A stretch of 64,000 nucleotides of DNA from JACPVU01 sp964373255 (GCA_964373255.1 CAYJTG010000002.1:62001-126000); one strand, 5' to 3'. Shown: positions 40,803-49,345, counted from the stretch's first letter. The notes: a model not told the origin generated them from the sequence alone. Program-made: numbers and translations.

Positions 40803-41960
40803 ATGCCAAATCTTTACAAATTATGGAATGATGCAAAACCAGCAGAATTAGACGGGCCGCCGATTATTTTAGGCTCTGCGCGGCGCGTGCCGTCTTATGC
40901 TTATCCAAACTGGGGAATAGAAGGTAATGTTAGGGCTCTTTATCCGCTATCTTTAATGGCGTATCAAGACGAATTTTTAGACACGTCGCCTGCATGGATG
41001 GAGTCAGTGATAGAGGCTGCAAATAGGGGAGGCTTGGGCGACAGGCCAAATATGTTAAGAAATAATGCTGCTGACATAGCCACAAAGCTTACGTATGAAA
41101 TGCTCAAGGAAAGGGATAAGGTATATGTTTTGGATGTTGGGTGCGGTGCTGGTGGGTCTGCAATTGCGTATCTGAATGCGCTAGAGAAATTTAATCCTTC
41201 TTTTATCGAACGCGTACATCTAACCTGCGTCGATCTCTCAAGACAAAACATGCTGAAGGCGATAGATACATTAAAAGAAAGGGGATTTGATACCGATAAA
41301 AATCTCGATATTGTTTATTCAAGGGATACGGATATGACGGCAAGTGCGCTATATAGCGATACGTTAAATAAAGTAAAATCAGGATCGCAAGATATAGTTA
41401 TTAACGTTGCTGGCATACATGCAAATGCTTATCTGGAGCCTGCAATGTATGCTATATCAAATGTTCTCAGACACGGTACTGGTTATTTAGTAAGCGGTGA
41501 CTGGCATCACGCAAGATGGGAGCATCCTTCTTGGGCATATCAGCTTTTTGATGAGATGGATCCGGAGCATTTTGAATGGAAAAATAAGGGAGAATTCATG
41601 GATGAATTCATTAAAATGTTTCCAAAAGCCGAAGAAAAATTAGACTTAACAAAGATGAATCCTGCGGACATTCGCGCAATAGAAGAAATAGGCAAATACT
41701 GGCGAGACGGCTGGGCAGAGGTAAGATTAGAGAAAATAAAAGCAGGTTTGTTAAAGCCAACAGACGAGCAAATAGCCCTAGAAGGTCACAGACCAGTAGA
41801 ACGTTATATAGAGGTTGGAAGACAATATAATCTTACAAGAGCCCATCGAGTTTTAACAGATGGTATTATGCACTCAAATCCACAACAAGCTGTTTCTGGC
41901 TCGAATCTTAATATGCTTCTTGTATTAAGAGAGGGTAGCACTGATCTATTTGATGACTAA
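40803..41960 (+). CDS. SAM-dependent methyltransferase, unknown substrate
   Basis: About 385 residues from ATG 40803, preceded by AAAGGTG. Residues 95-125 hold the SAM motif VYVLDVGCGAGGSAIAYL, followed by LTCVDLSRQNMLKAI (acidic residue after beta 2) and DIVINVAGIHAN at the motif IV position. An N-terminal 90 residues and a C-terminal 150 residues flank the Rossmann core. No specific family recognised. The stop overlaps the convergent mevalonate kinase stop by 4 nt. Confidence 0.78.
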   Translation: MPNLYKLWNDAKPAELDGPPIILGSARRVPSYAYPNWGIEGNVRALYPLSLMAYQDEFLDTSPAWMESVIEAANRGGLGDRPNMLRNNAADIATKLTYEMLKERDKVYVLDVGCGAGGSAIAYLNALEKFNPSFIERVHLTCVDLSRQNMLKAIDTLKERGFDTDKNLDIVYSRDTDMTASALYSDTLNKVKSGSQDIVINVAGIHANAYLEPAMYAISNVLRHGTGYLVSGDWHHARWEHPSWAYQLFDEMDPEHFEWKNKGEFMDEFIKMFPKAEEKLDLTKMNPADIRAIEEIGKYWRDGWAEVRLEKIKAGLLKPTDEQIALEGHRPVERYIEVGRQYNLTRAHRVLTDGIMHSNPQQAVSGSNLNMLLVLREGSTDLFDD

Positions 41961-42994
41961 TTTTCGATTTTGACGCCTTCAACAGCTAAGTCAGCTTCGA
42001 AGACTTTGAAACCTATTTTCCTTATTGTATTTGCTGCTTCTTGCGGATGTTCGTGCCATATCAGCATGACGCCGCCTCCACACGCTCCGCACATCTTGGC
42101 AGCACCGCCCATTGATTTTACTGTTTCATAAATTTTTTCAGTTTCTGGTATCGACAATCCAAATGATGATAGTATTTCATTTGTGCGGTTGATTATTTGC
42201 TTCATCCTGAAATAATCCTTTCTTTTCAAGACATCTTTCATCTCTTCTGTCATTCTAGCAATTTCTTCCATTTTAGGATTGCGTTCTGATTCTGGTATAT
42301 TGCGAACCATCTGAACAAGTTCGCCTGTTGTCTTCTCAGGCTGCCTTGTGTAGGCAAGCAAAAAATTCTCAAGCTTGTGAGGAATTTCTTCGCCTAGTGG
42401 TATGATTATATTTTTTGGCTGCGCCTTCTGGAACCAAATAAGACCGCCATAGCAAGAAGCTGTATTATCGCCCCCGCTAGGTGTGCCGTGTATAAGCTTC
42501 TCGCACTCAAAGGCGATTTCATTTATTTTCTTCAAGTCCAAGTTCTTTTTGTAAACCTCAGAAGCTGCCTTTGCAATAGCAACAGCGCCTGCAGAAGAAG
42601 AGCCGATACCAGATCCTGTTGGAATTTCGCATTTTGTAATATGAATAGAAATGCCGCTATCGGCGTTAATCATTTCTAAAACAGTTCCGAGCAGGGCTTT
42701 CCAGTAAGTATTATATGTGCCGTTATCCTTTGCCCAAGAAAGCAAATCGGAAAAGTTGGATTTTGCTGCGCATTCCTTCCACATTTCTTGTGCTTTACTT
42801 GCTGTTTCTTTACACGCAGAAACAGTCCATTCTCGATAAGAATTCCATCTTGTATCTCGTAATACAACTTTATCGGATTTCTCTGCCTCCACATATATGC
42901 GGAGGTTGACTGCTGCTATGATAGCTGGGTGTCCGTAGACAACCGCATGTTCACCAATAATATGTATCTTAGCTGGTGCTGATACCTTTATCAT
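41957..42994 (-). CDS. mvk: Mevalonate kinase
   Basis: 345 residues. GHMP kinase motifs: SAPAKIHIIGEHAVVYGHPAIIAAVN at the start, PTGSGIGSSSAGAVAIA near residue 132, HGTPSGGDNTASCYGG near 185, and GAAKMCGACGGGVMLI near 305. Phosphorylates mevalonate at C5. It lies in a same-strand set (decarboxylase, HAD protein, Nudix, then this gene) that looks like one operon with 0-10 nt between genes. Confidence 0.93.
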   Translation of the reverse strand: MIKVSAPAKIHIIGEHAVVYGHPAIIAAVNLRIYVEAEKSDKVVLRDTRWNSYREWTVSACKETASKAQEMWKECAAKSNFSDLLSWAKDNGTYNTYWKALLGTVLEMINADSGISIHITKCEIPTGSGIGSSSAGAVAIAKAASEVYKKNLDLKKINEIAFECEKLIHGTPSGGDNTASCYGGLIWFQKAQPKNIIIPLGEEIPHKLENFLLAYTRQPEKTTGELVQMVRNIPESERNPKMEEIARMTEEMKDVLKRKDYFRMKQIINRTNEILSSFGLSIPETEKIYETVKSMGGAAKMCGACGGGVMLIWHEHPQEAANTIRKIGFKVFEADLAVEGVKIEN

Positions 42995-43001
42995 GAAAGA
43001 A

Positions 43002-43526
43002 CTATAAACGAAGCCTTTTTAAAAGCTCCGTATGCTTCTGCAATTCTTCAAATATATTTACTGTTGCAGTGGTGAATTTTTCTTTTTTCATCATTTTGAA
43101 TATTTCTTTAGGTTTGTAGAAAGCAACAAAATCAACTTCTTCTTTGTCTATTTTGAAAGGCCCATCGTGCTTTGCAACAAATATTTTATCTATTTCATTG
43201 TCGATATAATCCTTTCCTTTATCCTTGAAAACAAAGGTGTAGAGCTCCCTTACTTTCGTATCTATACCTATTTCTTCCCTCATTTCTCTTCTAGCTGCTT
43301 CTTCATAGGTTTCCCCTGAATCAACATGACCCGACACAGATGTAGTCCATAATCCGGGTCGTATATCCTTATTCATACTTCTTTTCTGCAGCAATATTTT
43401 CCCATTTGAATTTATCACAAGAACGAAGATTCCTCGATGCAGAAGGCCTTTTGCATGACATTCCTCGCGGGAAGCTCTGCCTATAATAACATTATTTTCA
43501 TCTACTATGTCAAAATACTCTGTCAT
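43002..43526 (-). CDS. Idi-like Nudix hydrolase in the mevalonate operon
   Basis: 174 residues. A full Nudix box is present (GHVDSGETYEEAARREMREEIG). N-terminal DENNVIIGRASREECHAKGLLHRGI and the pattern GLWTTSVSGHV are isomerase-like, but the Cys expected after SV is Ser; the next His is kept. It therefore resembles the YfcD/Idi-like Nudix group more than a true isomerase. Being 7 nt from mevalonate kinase and overlapping the HAD gene by 4 nt, it may hydrolyse or isomerise an isoprenoid phosphate; this is inference. Confidence 0.8.
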   Translation of the reverse strand: MTEYFDIVDENNVIIGRASREECHAKGLLHRGIFVLVINSNGKILLQKRSMNKDIRPGLWTTSVSGHVDSGETYEEAARREMREEIGIDTKVRELYTFVFKDKGKDYIDNEIDKIFVAKHDGPFKIDKEEVDFVAFYKPKEIFKMMKKEKFTTATVNIFEELQKHTELLKRLRL

Positions 43527-44275
43527 TCAAACGACCTCACAATTCTTTCAAAGTTTTCAATAGTTGCTACTGATATTCCCAGTTTCTTCGTCTCTTTTTT
43601 CTGTTCTTCTGTATTGTAACCCCATGAAGCAAGAATCAATTTTACCCCAAGCTCTTTTACGGTCAATAATTGCTCTAGATTATCTTCAACAAAAATTATT
43701 TTATCAAAAGCTACATGAAATTTATCAGAGATAAATCTCATCTGGTCCCTTTTGTCCATGGAGAATTCTTTTGCCAATATATTTTCATCACCTATATGTA
43801 ATCCATAACTTTCCAAGAGTAATTTTGTTGCCTTCTTGTCCTTAGCACTAACAATTACAATATGAAACATGTTCATAAGATTTTTGATAATTTTTGGTAT
43901 ACTAGAGTATGATGGATTAAGTTTTAGCCATTCGTTCATATTTTGTTGCAGTTTGGCACGCTCTTCATAGAATAACTTGTGGAATTCCTTACCTCTTTCT
44001 TTATTTTTATTGCGTATTTTTGCAAACTCAGAAAATGATATGGTATCAAAACTTGCTTTTGGATCTTGCAAAATTTTTAACACAGTATAATAGCAGTCTG
44101 CATGCTTTACATATGGTCTAGCTTTACGAAATTCGCTTCTAACATAAGGGTTATCATCTATAACTTCGCCCATCCTGCGAAATGCCGGTATACAAATTAT
44201 ATAACATTCGTTTTCTGTATCGGAAATAATACCATCAAAATCTAATGCAATCACTTTTTCTTTATTCATAATCAT
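43523..44275 (-). CDS. HAD-superfamily hydrolase
   Basis: 250 residues. HAD motif 1 ALDFDGIISDTEN (nucleophile and acid Asp), motif 2 IVIVSAKDK, motif 3/4 KIIFVEDNLEQL. A helical cap lies between motifs 1 and 2. Members are usually phosphatases of small metabolites. It overlaps both neighbours (decarboxylase stop/start and Nudix start), strongly suggesting translational coupling with the mevalonate genes and a role on a phosphorylated pathway intermediate. The substrate cannot be told from sequence. Confidence 0.82.
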   Translation of the reverse strand: MIMNKEKVIALDFDGIISDTENECYIICIPAFRRMGEVIDDNPYVRSEFRKARPYVKHADCYYTVLKILQDPKASFDTISFSEFAKIRNKNKERGKEFHKLFYEERAKLQQNMNEWLKLNPSYSSIPKIIKNLMNMFHIVIVSAKDKKATKLLLESYGLHIGDENILAKEFSMDKRDQMRFISDKFHVAFDKIIFVEDNLEQLLTVKELGVKLILASWGYNTEEQKKETKKLGISVATIENFERIVRSFE

Positions 44276-45264
44276 CAGAACAAATGCTCGTCGACAATCT
44301 TAGCGCCGTCGCCTGGCTTGCATATGATTGTTTTCTTTATGCTGTTTAATTCTTGCAGCCTGCTTTGCAATTCGTCAAGATCTTTTTCTAGGCACAGTAT
44401 CTTGACCTGGGGGCCTGCATCCATTGTGAAATACGATTCTAACCCCTGCTCACGCCATAACATAACATTGTGCATTATTTCTACCGTTGCTGGCGCCCAA
44501 TAAATTATAGCCGGTTTTGTTGCCATCATGGTTGCGTGCATCTTAAGCGCGTTGTATTCTGCAGTGCTTCCAACCAATGTAAAGTTTCTTTCCCTGATCC
44601 CATTTCTAACATTATCCAAATCTGTATCAATACTTTTCAGCCAGCCCTCATAATAAGGGCAATTTGCAACGGTCTGCGCCATGCCTGCTCTGCTGCCGAC
44701 CGCTTTCTTGGCTTCGCTCACGATGCAGGCGATCATCCTGAATTCTGGCCAGTGAGACTTTTTTGCGATTGTTTCAGCATAGCTGTCTGAGCCGTCGCTT
44801 CGCTCTCCACAATGCCATTCTGCAAAGCCTTCACAAATTGAGCGACTTGCTGAGCCAGAGCCTAATCTTGCTAAAATTGTCAGTTCTCTCTCGCTTAGAT
44901 TTAGTCCAGATGCTTTTGCTGCAGCAACAGTTAGAGCTGCTAATCCACTTGCACTGCTTGCCAAGCCTGCGGCTACAGGGAAATTTGATTCAGAAACAAT
45001 CTTTGCTTTTTCTTTGATATTTGCCATCTTTCTTATTCTCTCTATATGACTCATTATGTCCTTTTCATCCTTCTTCAATTCTTCATCATTGATCAGTATT
45101 GTGTTATTATCATATTCATTTGAGAACTCAACAGTTGTCTTAGTATGCAAGCCATCGCACGTCATCGATATGCTGCTGTTGTACGGCAGTATCAGTTCTT
45201 TGTTCCTTTTCCCCCAATATTTCACTAATGCTATGTTTGCATTTGCAATAGCCGTTGATTTCAT
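44275..45264 (-). CDS. mvaD: Diphosphomevalonate decarboxylase
   Basis: 329 residues. Family motifs: ANANIALVKYWGKRNKELILPYNSSIS near the start, FPVAAGLASSASGLAALTVAAAKA (ATP loop), LGSGSASRSICEGFAEW (with the catalytic-type Ser/Arg), and YFTMDAGPQVKILC carrying the key Asp. It makes isopentenyl diphosphate from diphosphomevalonate, the last step of the classical (eukaryotic/bacterial) pathway, which is uncommon in archaea. It is the first gene of the four-gene set ending with mevalonate kinase. Confidence 0.94.
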   Translation of the reverse strand: MKSTAIANANIALVKYWGKRNKELILPYNSSISMTCDGLHTKTTVEFSNEYDNNTILINDEELKKDEKDIMSHIERIRKMANIKEKAKIVSESNFPVAAGLASSASGLAALTVAAAKASGLNLSERELTILARLGSGSASRSICEGFAEWHCGERSDGSDSYAETIAKKSHWPEFRMIACIVSEAKKAVGSRAGMAQTVANCPYYEGWLKSIDTDLDNVRNGIRERNFTLVGSTAEYNALKMHATMMATKPAIIYWAPATVEIMHNVMLWREQGLESYFTMDAGPQVKILCLEKDLDELQSRLQELNSIKKTIICKPGDGAKIVDEHLF

Positions 45265-45314
45265 GCTTATACGATTGTCAGAATCTTTAAAAGGATTTTA
45301 GAAATAGCGATAAC

Positions 45315-45764
45315 ATGCAGGAAATATTTTTTGAACCAACTGTGCCTAAAAACAAAGAATTATTTGAATCTTATGAAAATGCCTTTCTTTCAGCCAGAGA
45401 ACGGTACGACGAAGAAGAAGCATTGAACATCATGCATGAGATATTTAGAGAAAGGCTGAAAACTGCATATGATGCGATGGGGTTTAATAAAGGTGATCCG
45501 GAAGATTTTGTCCGATGCGCAGGAGAAAGAGATAAATCAGTAGGCCTGCGGGTCAGCTTTGTTCTATATGATAGTAGAATTATATATAGATTTCATACCG
45601 ACCCGTTTCCAGATCTGAAAGGTGAAGTTGATCCGATAAAATTTGATTCTACTTACATAAGTTTCAAAGTAAACTATATTCTCGGGAATAATTGGACGTA
45701 CAAAACAACAAAGCATCTCTGGAACGGCGATCCTTTCACAGAGCACGTTATAGAAAAAAAGTAA
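45315..45764 (+). CDS. Protein of unknown function
   Basis: 149 residues, soluble. Helical first half (SYENAFLSARERYDEEEALNIMHEIFRERLKTAYDAMGF), then a Cys in VRCAGERDKSVGL and a beta-rich end (RVSFVLYDSRIIYRFHTDPFPDL). No known family assigned. It is divergent from the decarboxylase gene (50 nt between starts), so one promoter region may serve both. Confidence 0.6.
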   Translation: MQEIFFEPTVPKNKELFESYENAFLSARERYDEEEALNIMHEIFRERLKTAYDAMGFNKGDPEDFVRCAGERDKSVGLRVSFVLYDSRIIYRFHTDPFPDLKGEVDPIKFDSTYISFKVNYILGNNWTYKTTKHLWNGDPFTEHVIEKK

Positions 45765-45820
45765 TGATAAAATTCCATTAAAGTCTTCTTTTATTCTTTC
45801 TTATCAAATTACTGTTGTTT

Positions 45821-45908
45821 GGGTCCGTGGTCTAACGGCTATGATATTTTTATAGAAAACGTCGCCCTCACACGGCGAAGGTTGGCGGTTCGATTCCGCC
45901 CGGACCCA
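45821..45908 (+). tRNA. tRNA-Val(CAC) with a very short 26/27-region intron
   Basis: Acceptor GGGTCCG / CGGACCC, discriminator A. Anticodon arm TCGCC CTCACAC GGCGA with anticodon CAC at 45869-45871; T-arm GGCGG TTCGATT CCGCC. Between the D-stem (ending GAT at 45845) and the anticodon stem (from 45862) are 16 bases instead of one, so about 15 nt (ATTTTTATAGAAAAC or nearly so) must be removed. The AATTCCATTAAAGT sequence about 40 nt upstream is shared with two other places. Confidence 0.92.
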
Positions 45909-45913
45909 CTTTC

Positions 45914-46618
45914 TTAATACCCGATAAACCTTTCTGTCCTAATCCGCTCATCAGGAATGCCCATGCTTTTCACGGTCTCGGTCATGGCGTCGACCATGGC
46001 GGGCGGGCCGCATACGTAGAATATCTGATCGTCAAGAGAAACAAACTTTCTTATCATATTCTCGTCTATCCTGCCTACGGGACCAGACCACACTGTGCCA
46101 TCTCCGGACTGTGTTACTGTGTAGATTATTTTCACGTTTTTGTTTTCTCTTTCTATCTTGTCGAATTCTTCTCTAAACGCTATATCTTCAGGCGTCTTGT
46201 TGCTGTAAAATAAAATGAGTCCTGTTTTCAATTTTTTGTCTGCCGCGTACTCAATAAAGCAGCGGAACGGCGTGACTCCTATGCCGCCTGCGAGCATGAC
46301 TGTGTCCCTGCTCTCATCCAAGGTAAACGTGCCGAAAGGTCCTCTTATCCTAACAGCGTCTTTCTCTTTCATGGAATCTAGCGCCTTGGAGTATTCCCCT
46401 AATCCTATCTTTTTTGCTATTTCCACATATCCTTTTCTTGCAGGCGAAGAGCATACGCTGAAGGCCCTTGTGTCCTTTTTGCCGTCTGCGTCAAGTTCGA
46501 GCATTACAAACTGGCCTGGCCTGAAATCAAATTCCTGGGGAACGCGAAACCTGAATTTTTTTATGCCGTGCGTCTCCTTTTTCACAGAAATAAGCTCTGT
46601 TTCTATGTCAAAAACCAT
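45914..46618 (-). CDS. FAD/NAD(P)H oxidoreductase, ferredoxin-reductase type
   Basis: 234 residues. FAD-binding: FRPGQFVMLEL and TRAFSVCSSP (R-x-F/Y-S-x-x-S), then RGPFGTFTL. NAD(P)-binding: VMLAGGIGVTPFRCFIEYA and the C-terminal FYVCGPPAMVDAMTETVKSMG. Single-domain two-lobe enzyme of the ferredoxin:NADP reductase family without an iron-sulfur domain; it would need a separate electron partner. Single gene on its strand beside tRNA-Val. Confidence 0.92.
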   Translation of the reverse strand: MVFDIETELISVKKETHGIKKFRFRVPQEFDFRPGQFVMLELDADGKKDTRAFSVCSSPARKGYVEIAKKIGLGEYSKALDSMKEKDAVRIRGPFGTFTLDESRDTVMLAGGIGVTPFRCFIEYAADKKLKTGLILFYSNKTPEDIAFREEFDKIERENKNVKIIYTVTQSGDGTVWSGPVGRIDENMIRKFVSLDDQIFYVCGPPAMVDAMTETVKSMGIPDERIRTERFIGY

Positions 46619-46699
46619 AACAACTACACATATTTGACCACAAAATCTTTTTAATCAAAGAAAATACTTATTAATAGTTTAGTTTCAAATTAAATCTGA

Positions 46700-47176
46700 A
46701 TGGTTTTTCAGATGAAAGCAGATTCTATGGAAAAATACAGGAAAATTCAAGAAAAGTTTGATCTTCCTCACATAAACCAGTTGAAACAGACATTCAAAGT
46801 CGACATCGACGAGTTTGAAAATATTGACCAGATTAGGACAGAGATCTCTGACCAGCTTTTTTCTCTCACGGAAAAGATTATCGAGCACGTAATAGCGGGC
46901 AACGAGTCGTTCTGCTGCCTTTTTGAGCAGAATATGATAAACTCTGAGGAAAGAAAAACGCTCTTCAACCTGTACAAAAAGATACAGGTCCTCAAATGGG
47001 AAAACAACCTTCTGATGATCAAGCCCGACGAGAAGAAGAGCGGAGAATGGATAAGAAAAACGTGGACCCTCTGGAACCAGGAACTTGAGAGCGAGGCGAC
47101 AAAGATCTGCAAGAAGCTCTCTGACAGCTGGTCTGACCTGAAATTCAAGAAAGAAAAGACAGAGTACCACGGTTAG
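46700..47176 (+). CDS. Helical protein of unknown function
   Basis: 158 residues, probably starting at MKADSMEKYRKIQEK (residue 5). Entirely helical and charged, with several aromatic residues (CCLFEQNM, WIRKTWTLWNQ). No membrane segment or signal. Not recognised. A TTAATAGTTTAGT promoter-like stretch precedes it. Confidence 0.6.
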   Translation: MVFQMKADSMEKYRKIQEKFDLPHINQLKQTFKVDIDEFENIDQIRTEISDQLFSLTEKIIEHVIAGNESFCCLFEQNMINSEERKTLFNLYKKIQVLKWENNLLMIKPDEKKSGEWIRKTWTLWNQELESEATKICKKLSDSWSDLKFKKEKTEYHG

Positions 47177-47193
47177 AGTCCTAATTCTCTTAT

Positions 47194-47298
47194 GAATCTT
47201 CTGAAAGATTCGAAAAGAAATGTTCAGAAAAACCTCTGACTTTTTTGCGAAAGACTTGAAAACCATTTCAGAAAATTCAGGAAAGCTTTGCTTTCCTT
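47194..47298. repeat. Hairpin cluster downstream of the helical protein
   Basis: GAATCTT CTG AAAGATTC (47194-47211, 28 bases identical with 25490-25517 when the tail is included) and AGGAAAG CTTTG CTTTCCT (about 47279-47298). The following 47299-47596 is very A/T-rich with poly-T and poly-A runs and no gene I can support. Confidence 0.6.
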
Positions 47299-47596
47299 AA
47301 GTTAATCAGATGTTACAAAAGACATTCTATTTTACCAACTACCTAGATTCAAAAATGAAAATAAAAATAATCAAATACAAAAATTCTAAAAGAACTGGAT
47401 TACAAAAATATAAAACTAAAAATTATCACTGTCCGAATTATCTCTTTCTCTTTTTCTTTGCCATTTTTTTCACCACTATATTAACTATTTTCTTTCCTTG
47501 TTTAAATACATATCGCTATTTTCGAGAAATTTTGAGAAAAAAATGAGAAAAAAATTCTTTTTCAGAAAATTTTCCGGAAATTTTTAAAAAAATCAA

Positions 47597-48009
47597 TGGG
47601 CCGGAAGAGATTTTCATCCACTATGGCATAAATATTGCGTTAGCCACATAAGGTAACTTGACTGACGCATCTTTGATACGTCTATTTGTCTCACCTTAGA
47701 GAGGATATCCTCTCTCGGTTTTGAACTCTCGACCCTCAGCTCGCCTCGAAGCCTAGCATTTAATGCAAGTTTGCTTTATGCTTGGCTGTCTTATAAGACT
47801 GATGCTCTTTCCTTAGAGGAGTAGACATTTGTTTCTTGATCCCAAATTAACCCCACTAATAATATCAAAACTTCAAAGAAGTTCTGATAGGAAATGAGGG
47901 TTACATGGAAGAGCAAAACTCTTCCTGTACAGGTAAAGCTTTGCTTTACCATGTATAGGGAGAGAAACCTTAGGTTTCTACTCCTATTACCAGGCTAAGC
48001 TACCGGCCC
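47597..48009 (-). tRNA. tRNA-Ile(UAU), 413 nt, with three introns
   Basis: Acceptor GGGCCGG (48009-48003) pairs with CCGGCCC (47604-47598), discriminator A. D-arm start AGCTTAGCCTGGT is isoleucine-like. D-loop intron of about 179 nt (about 47809-47987) with hairpins GGTAAAG / CTTTACC and GGAAGAG / CTCTTCC in TACA...TGTA frames, closed by TAGGAGTAG / CTACTCCTC. Anticodon stem TCAGT / GCTGA, loop CTTATA...A, anticodon TAT at 47795-47793, intron about 50 nt (47742-47791). T-stem GAGAG / CTCTT, T-loop intron about 109 nt (about 47611-47719) after TTCAAA. Removing all three leaves about 75 nt, a normal tRNA size. Confidence 0.9.
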
Positions 48010-48076
48010 ATACTTACTTTCCTTAATTGCAGAAATGTCTTTAAAACTTTTTAATTGATTACACATACTGGTTAGA

Positions 48077-48952
48077 ATGCTGATTAATCGTGTAGAAGGC
48101 ATACTTGAGGATGGCGGGTTTGACTACTGTTCTTCCGAAGGGTGCTTTGACATCGCCGCACACAGAGACTTTACGCTGTTTCTTAAGGTGCTGGAAAACG
48201 TGGATTCCATAAAAGCAGAGCACGCAAAGAACTTGAAAATTTTATCGGAGACTTTTGGGGCGTCGGTCGCACTGATTGGGCTGCACACAAGAAGGGAAAA
48301 TCTGAGGGATAACATCGTGTATGAGCGATTCGATATTCCCGCATTTACACCGGCAACGCTCGAGAGCATAGTAGTAAATGAAGTGATGCCGCTTCTTTAC
48401 AGGTTCAAAGGCGGGCTTTTTGCAGATGTAAATCCGGAAAAGCTCAGGACAAAGAGGGAAAAGGCTGGATTTACCCAGAAAGAGCTGGCAGAACAGGTTG
48501 GAATTACAAAGAAAAATGTTTACGAGCACGAGCGTGTGAAAAAAAAGGCTCTCTACGACCACGTAAAAATAATAGAAAAGCTGATAGGCAACATAACGGA
48601 TTCCGCAAATATTAGAACCTCTTTTCGTGAGGAATCCAACATACCCAAAGACGGGTTCGAAAAGATTGTCTTCAGGGACTTCAAAAAAATGGGATTCAGC
48701 TCCGGCCTCGTCTACAAGAGCCCTTTCAACATAGTTGTGAAAAATCGCGAAATAATGATTTTATCAAAAGCCGACGAAAACAAAAGGCGCATCGAGAAGG
48801 ACGTGCCCCACATCATAAGTATATCCGATGTAATAGACGTGCCCGCTATAGCCGTGACCAGGGAAGACATGGAACTGGATATACCATCCATACAGGAAAA
48901 AGACCTGAGGGAAATGAGGTCTGTGAGAGAGATAAGAAAGATGCTGAAATAA
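48077..48952 (+). CDS. Archaeal helix-turn-helix regulator (COG1395-like)
   Basis: 291 residues. N-terminal alpha/beta domain (residues 1-110, ending VIGLHTRR..., VYERFDIPAFTPATLE), then a Cro/C1-type HTH at about 118-160 (KLRTKREKAGFTQKELAEQVGITKKNVYEHER), then a C-terminal domain (about 190-291). This architecture is typical of a broadly conserved archaeal regulator family, and the size (about 290-320 residues) fits. Targets unknown. A weak TATA-like TTTTTAATTG lies about 20 nt upstream. Confidence 0.88.
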   Translation: MLINRVEGILEDGGFDYCSSEGCFDIAAHRDFTLFLKVLENVDSIKAEHAKNLKILSETFGASVALIGLHTRRENLRDNIVYERFDIPAFTPATLESIVVNEVMPLLYRFKGGLFADVNPEKLRTKREKAGFTQKELAEQVGITKKNVYEHERVKKKALYDHVKIIEKLIGNITDSANIRTSFREESNIPKDGFEKIVFRDFKKMGFSSGLVYKSPFNIVVKNREIMILSKADENKRRIEKDVPHIISISDVIDVPAIAVTREDMELDIPSIQEKDLREMRSVREIRKMLK

Positions 48953-49041
48953 GGCAGGATATTAACCCACTTCTTCTCGCTTATGTTTATTCTTCTGTTT
49001 CGAAACTTTATTCTCATGCTTTCGTATGACTCGATTCATCC

Positions 49042-49172
49042 GATTGAATTCCATATTCGTATGATGATGGTCGACGTAGACATATACGTCTGTTGACGTA
49101 TATGTCAGCTAGAGGCATTGTCGACAGACAATGCCTCTCACGTCGACCATCATACTTTAATGGAATTCAATC
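49042..49172. mobile_element. Three-way-junction insertion element, copy 4 (subfamily B), with perfect 9-bp target duplication
   Basis: Terminal inverted repeats GATTGAATTCCAT (49042-49054) and ATGGAATTCAATC (49160-49172). GATTCATCC is found immediately outside both ends (49033-49041 and 49173-49181). Inner closing stem ATGATGGTCGACGT with ACGTCGACCATCAT; hairpin GACATATACGTC TGTT GACGTATATGTC; hairpin AGAGGCATTGTC GACA GACAATGCCTCT. Core as copy 1, with an A-T for C-G swap in the first hairpin on both strands. Confidence 0.87.
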
Positions 49173-49244
49173 GATTCATCCATCAACTGAAGCAAAAACA
49201 AAGCTTATAAAGATTTGCATTATAGATGTGCATGGAAGTATACT

Positions 49245-49345
49245 AAGCTTCTTTGGAAAAGAAGCTTAAGCAAGAAAGCAAGAAATTTTTAGGAAGGATT
49301 AAGTCTAGATTATAAGGAAACCTAGGTTTCCTTAATGTAGAATGG
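49245..49345. repeat. Two hairpins in the thermosome leader region
   Basis: TAAGCTTCTTTGGAAAAGAAGCTTA (first 10 with last 10 paired; 49245-49269) and AAGGAAACC TA GGTTTCCTT (about 49316-49335). The first is nearly identical with the hairpin in the tRNA-Leu intron (15382-15406). They lie between the likely promoter and the thermosome start. Confidence 0.6.

Noticed and set aside
47420..47470. A tiny basic minus-strand peptide (MAKKKRKR) as an L41e-like ribosomal protein
   Set aside because: Only 8-12 residues, well short of L41e, and in a poly-A/T region.
47310..47546. A 78-codon plus-strand frame in the A/T-rich gap before tRNA-Ile
   Set aside because: Low-complexity Lys/Phe/Tyr-rich translation expected from A/T-rich DNA; no ribosome-binding site or family.
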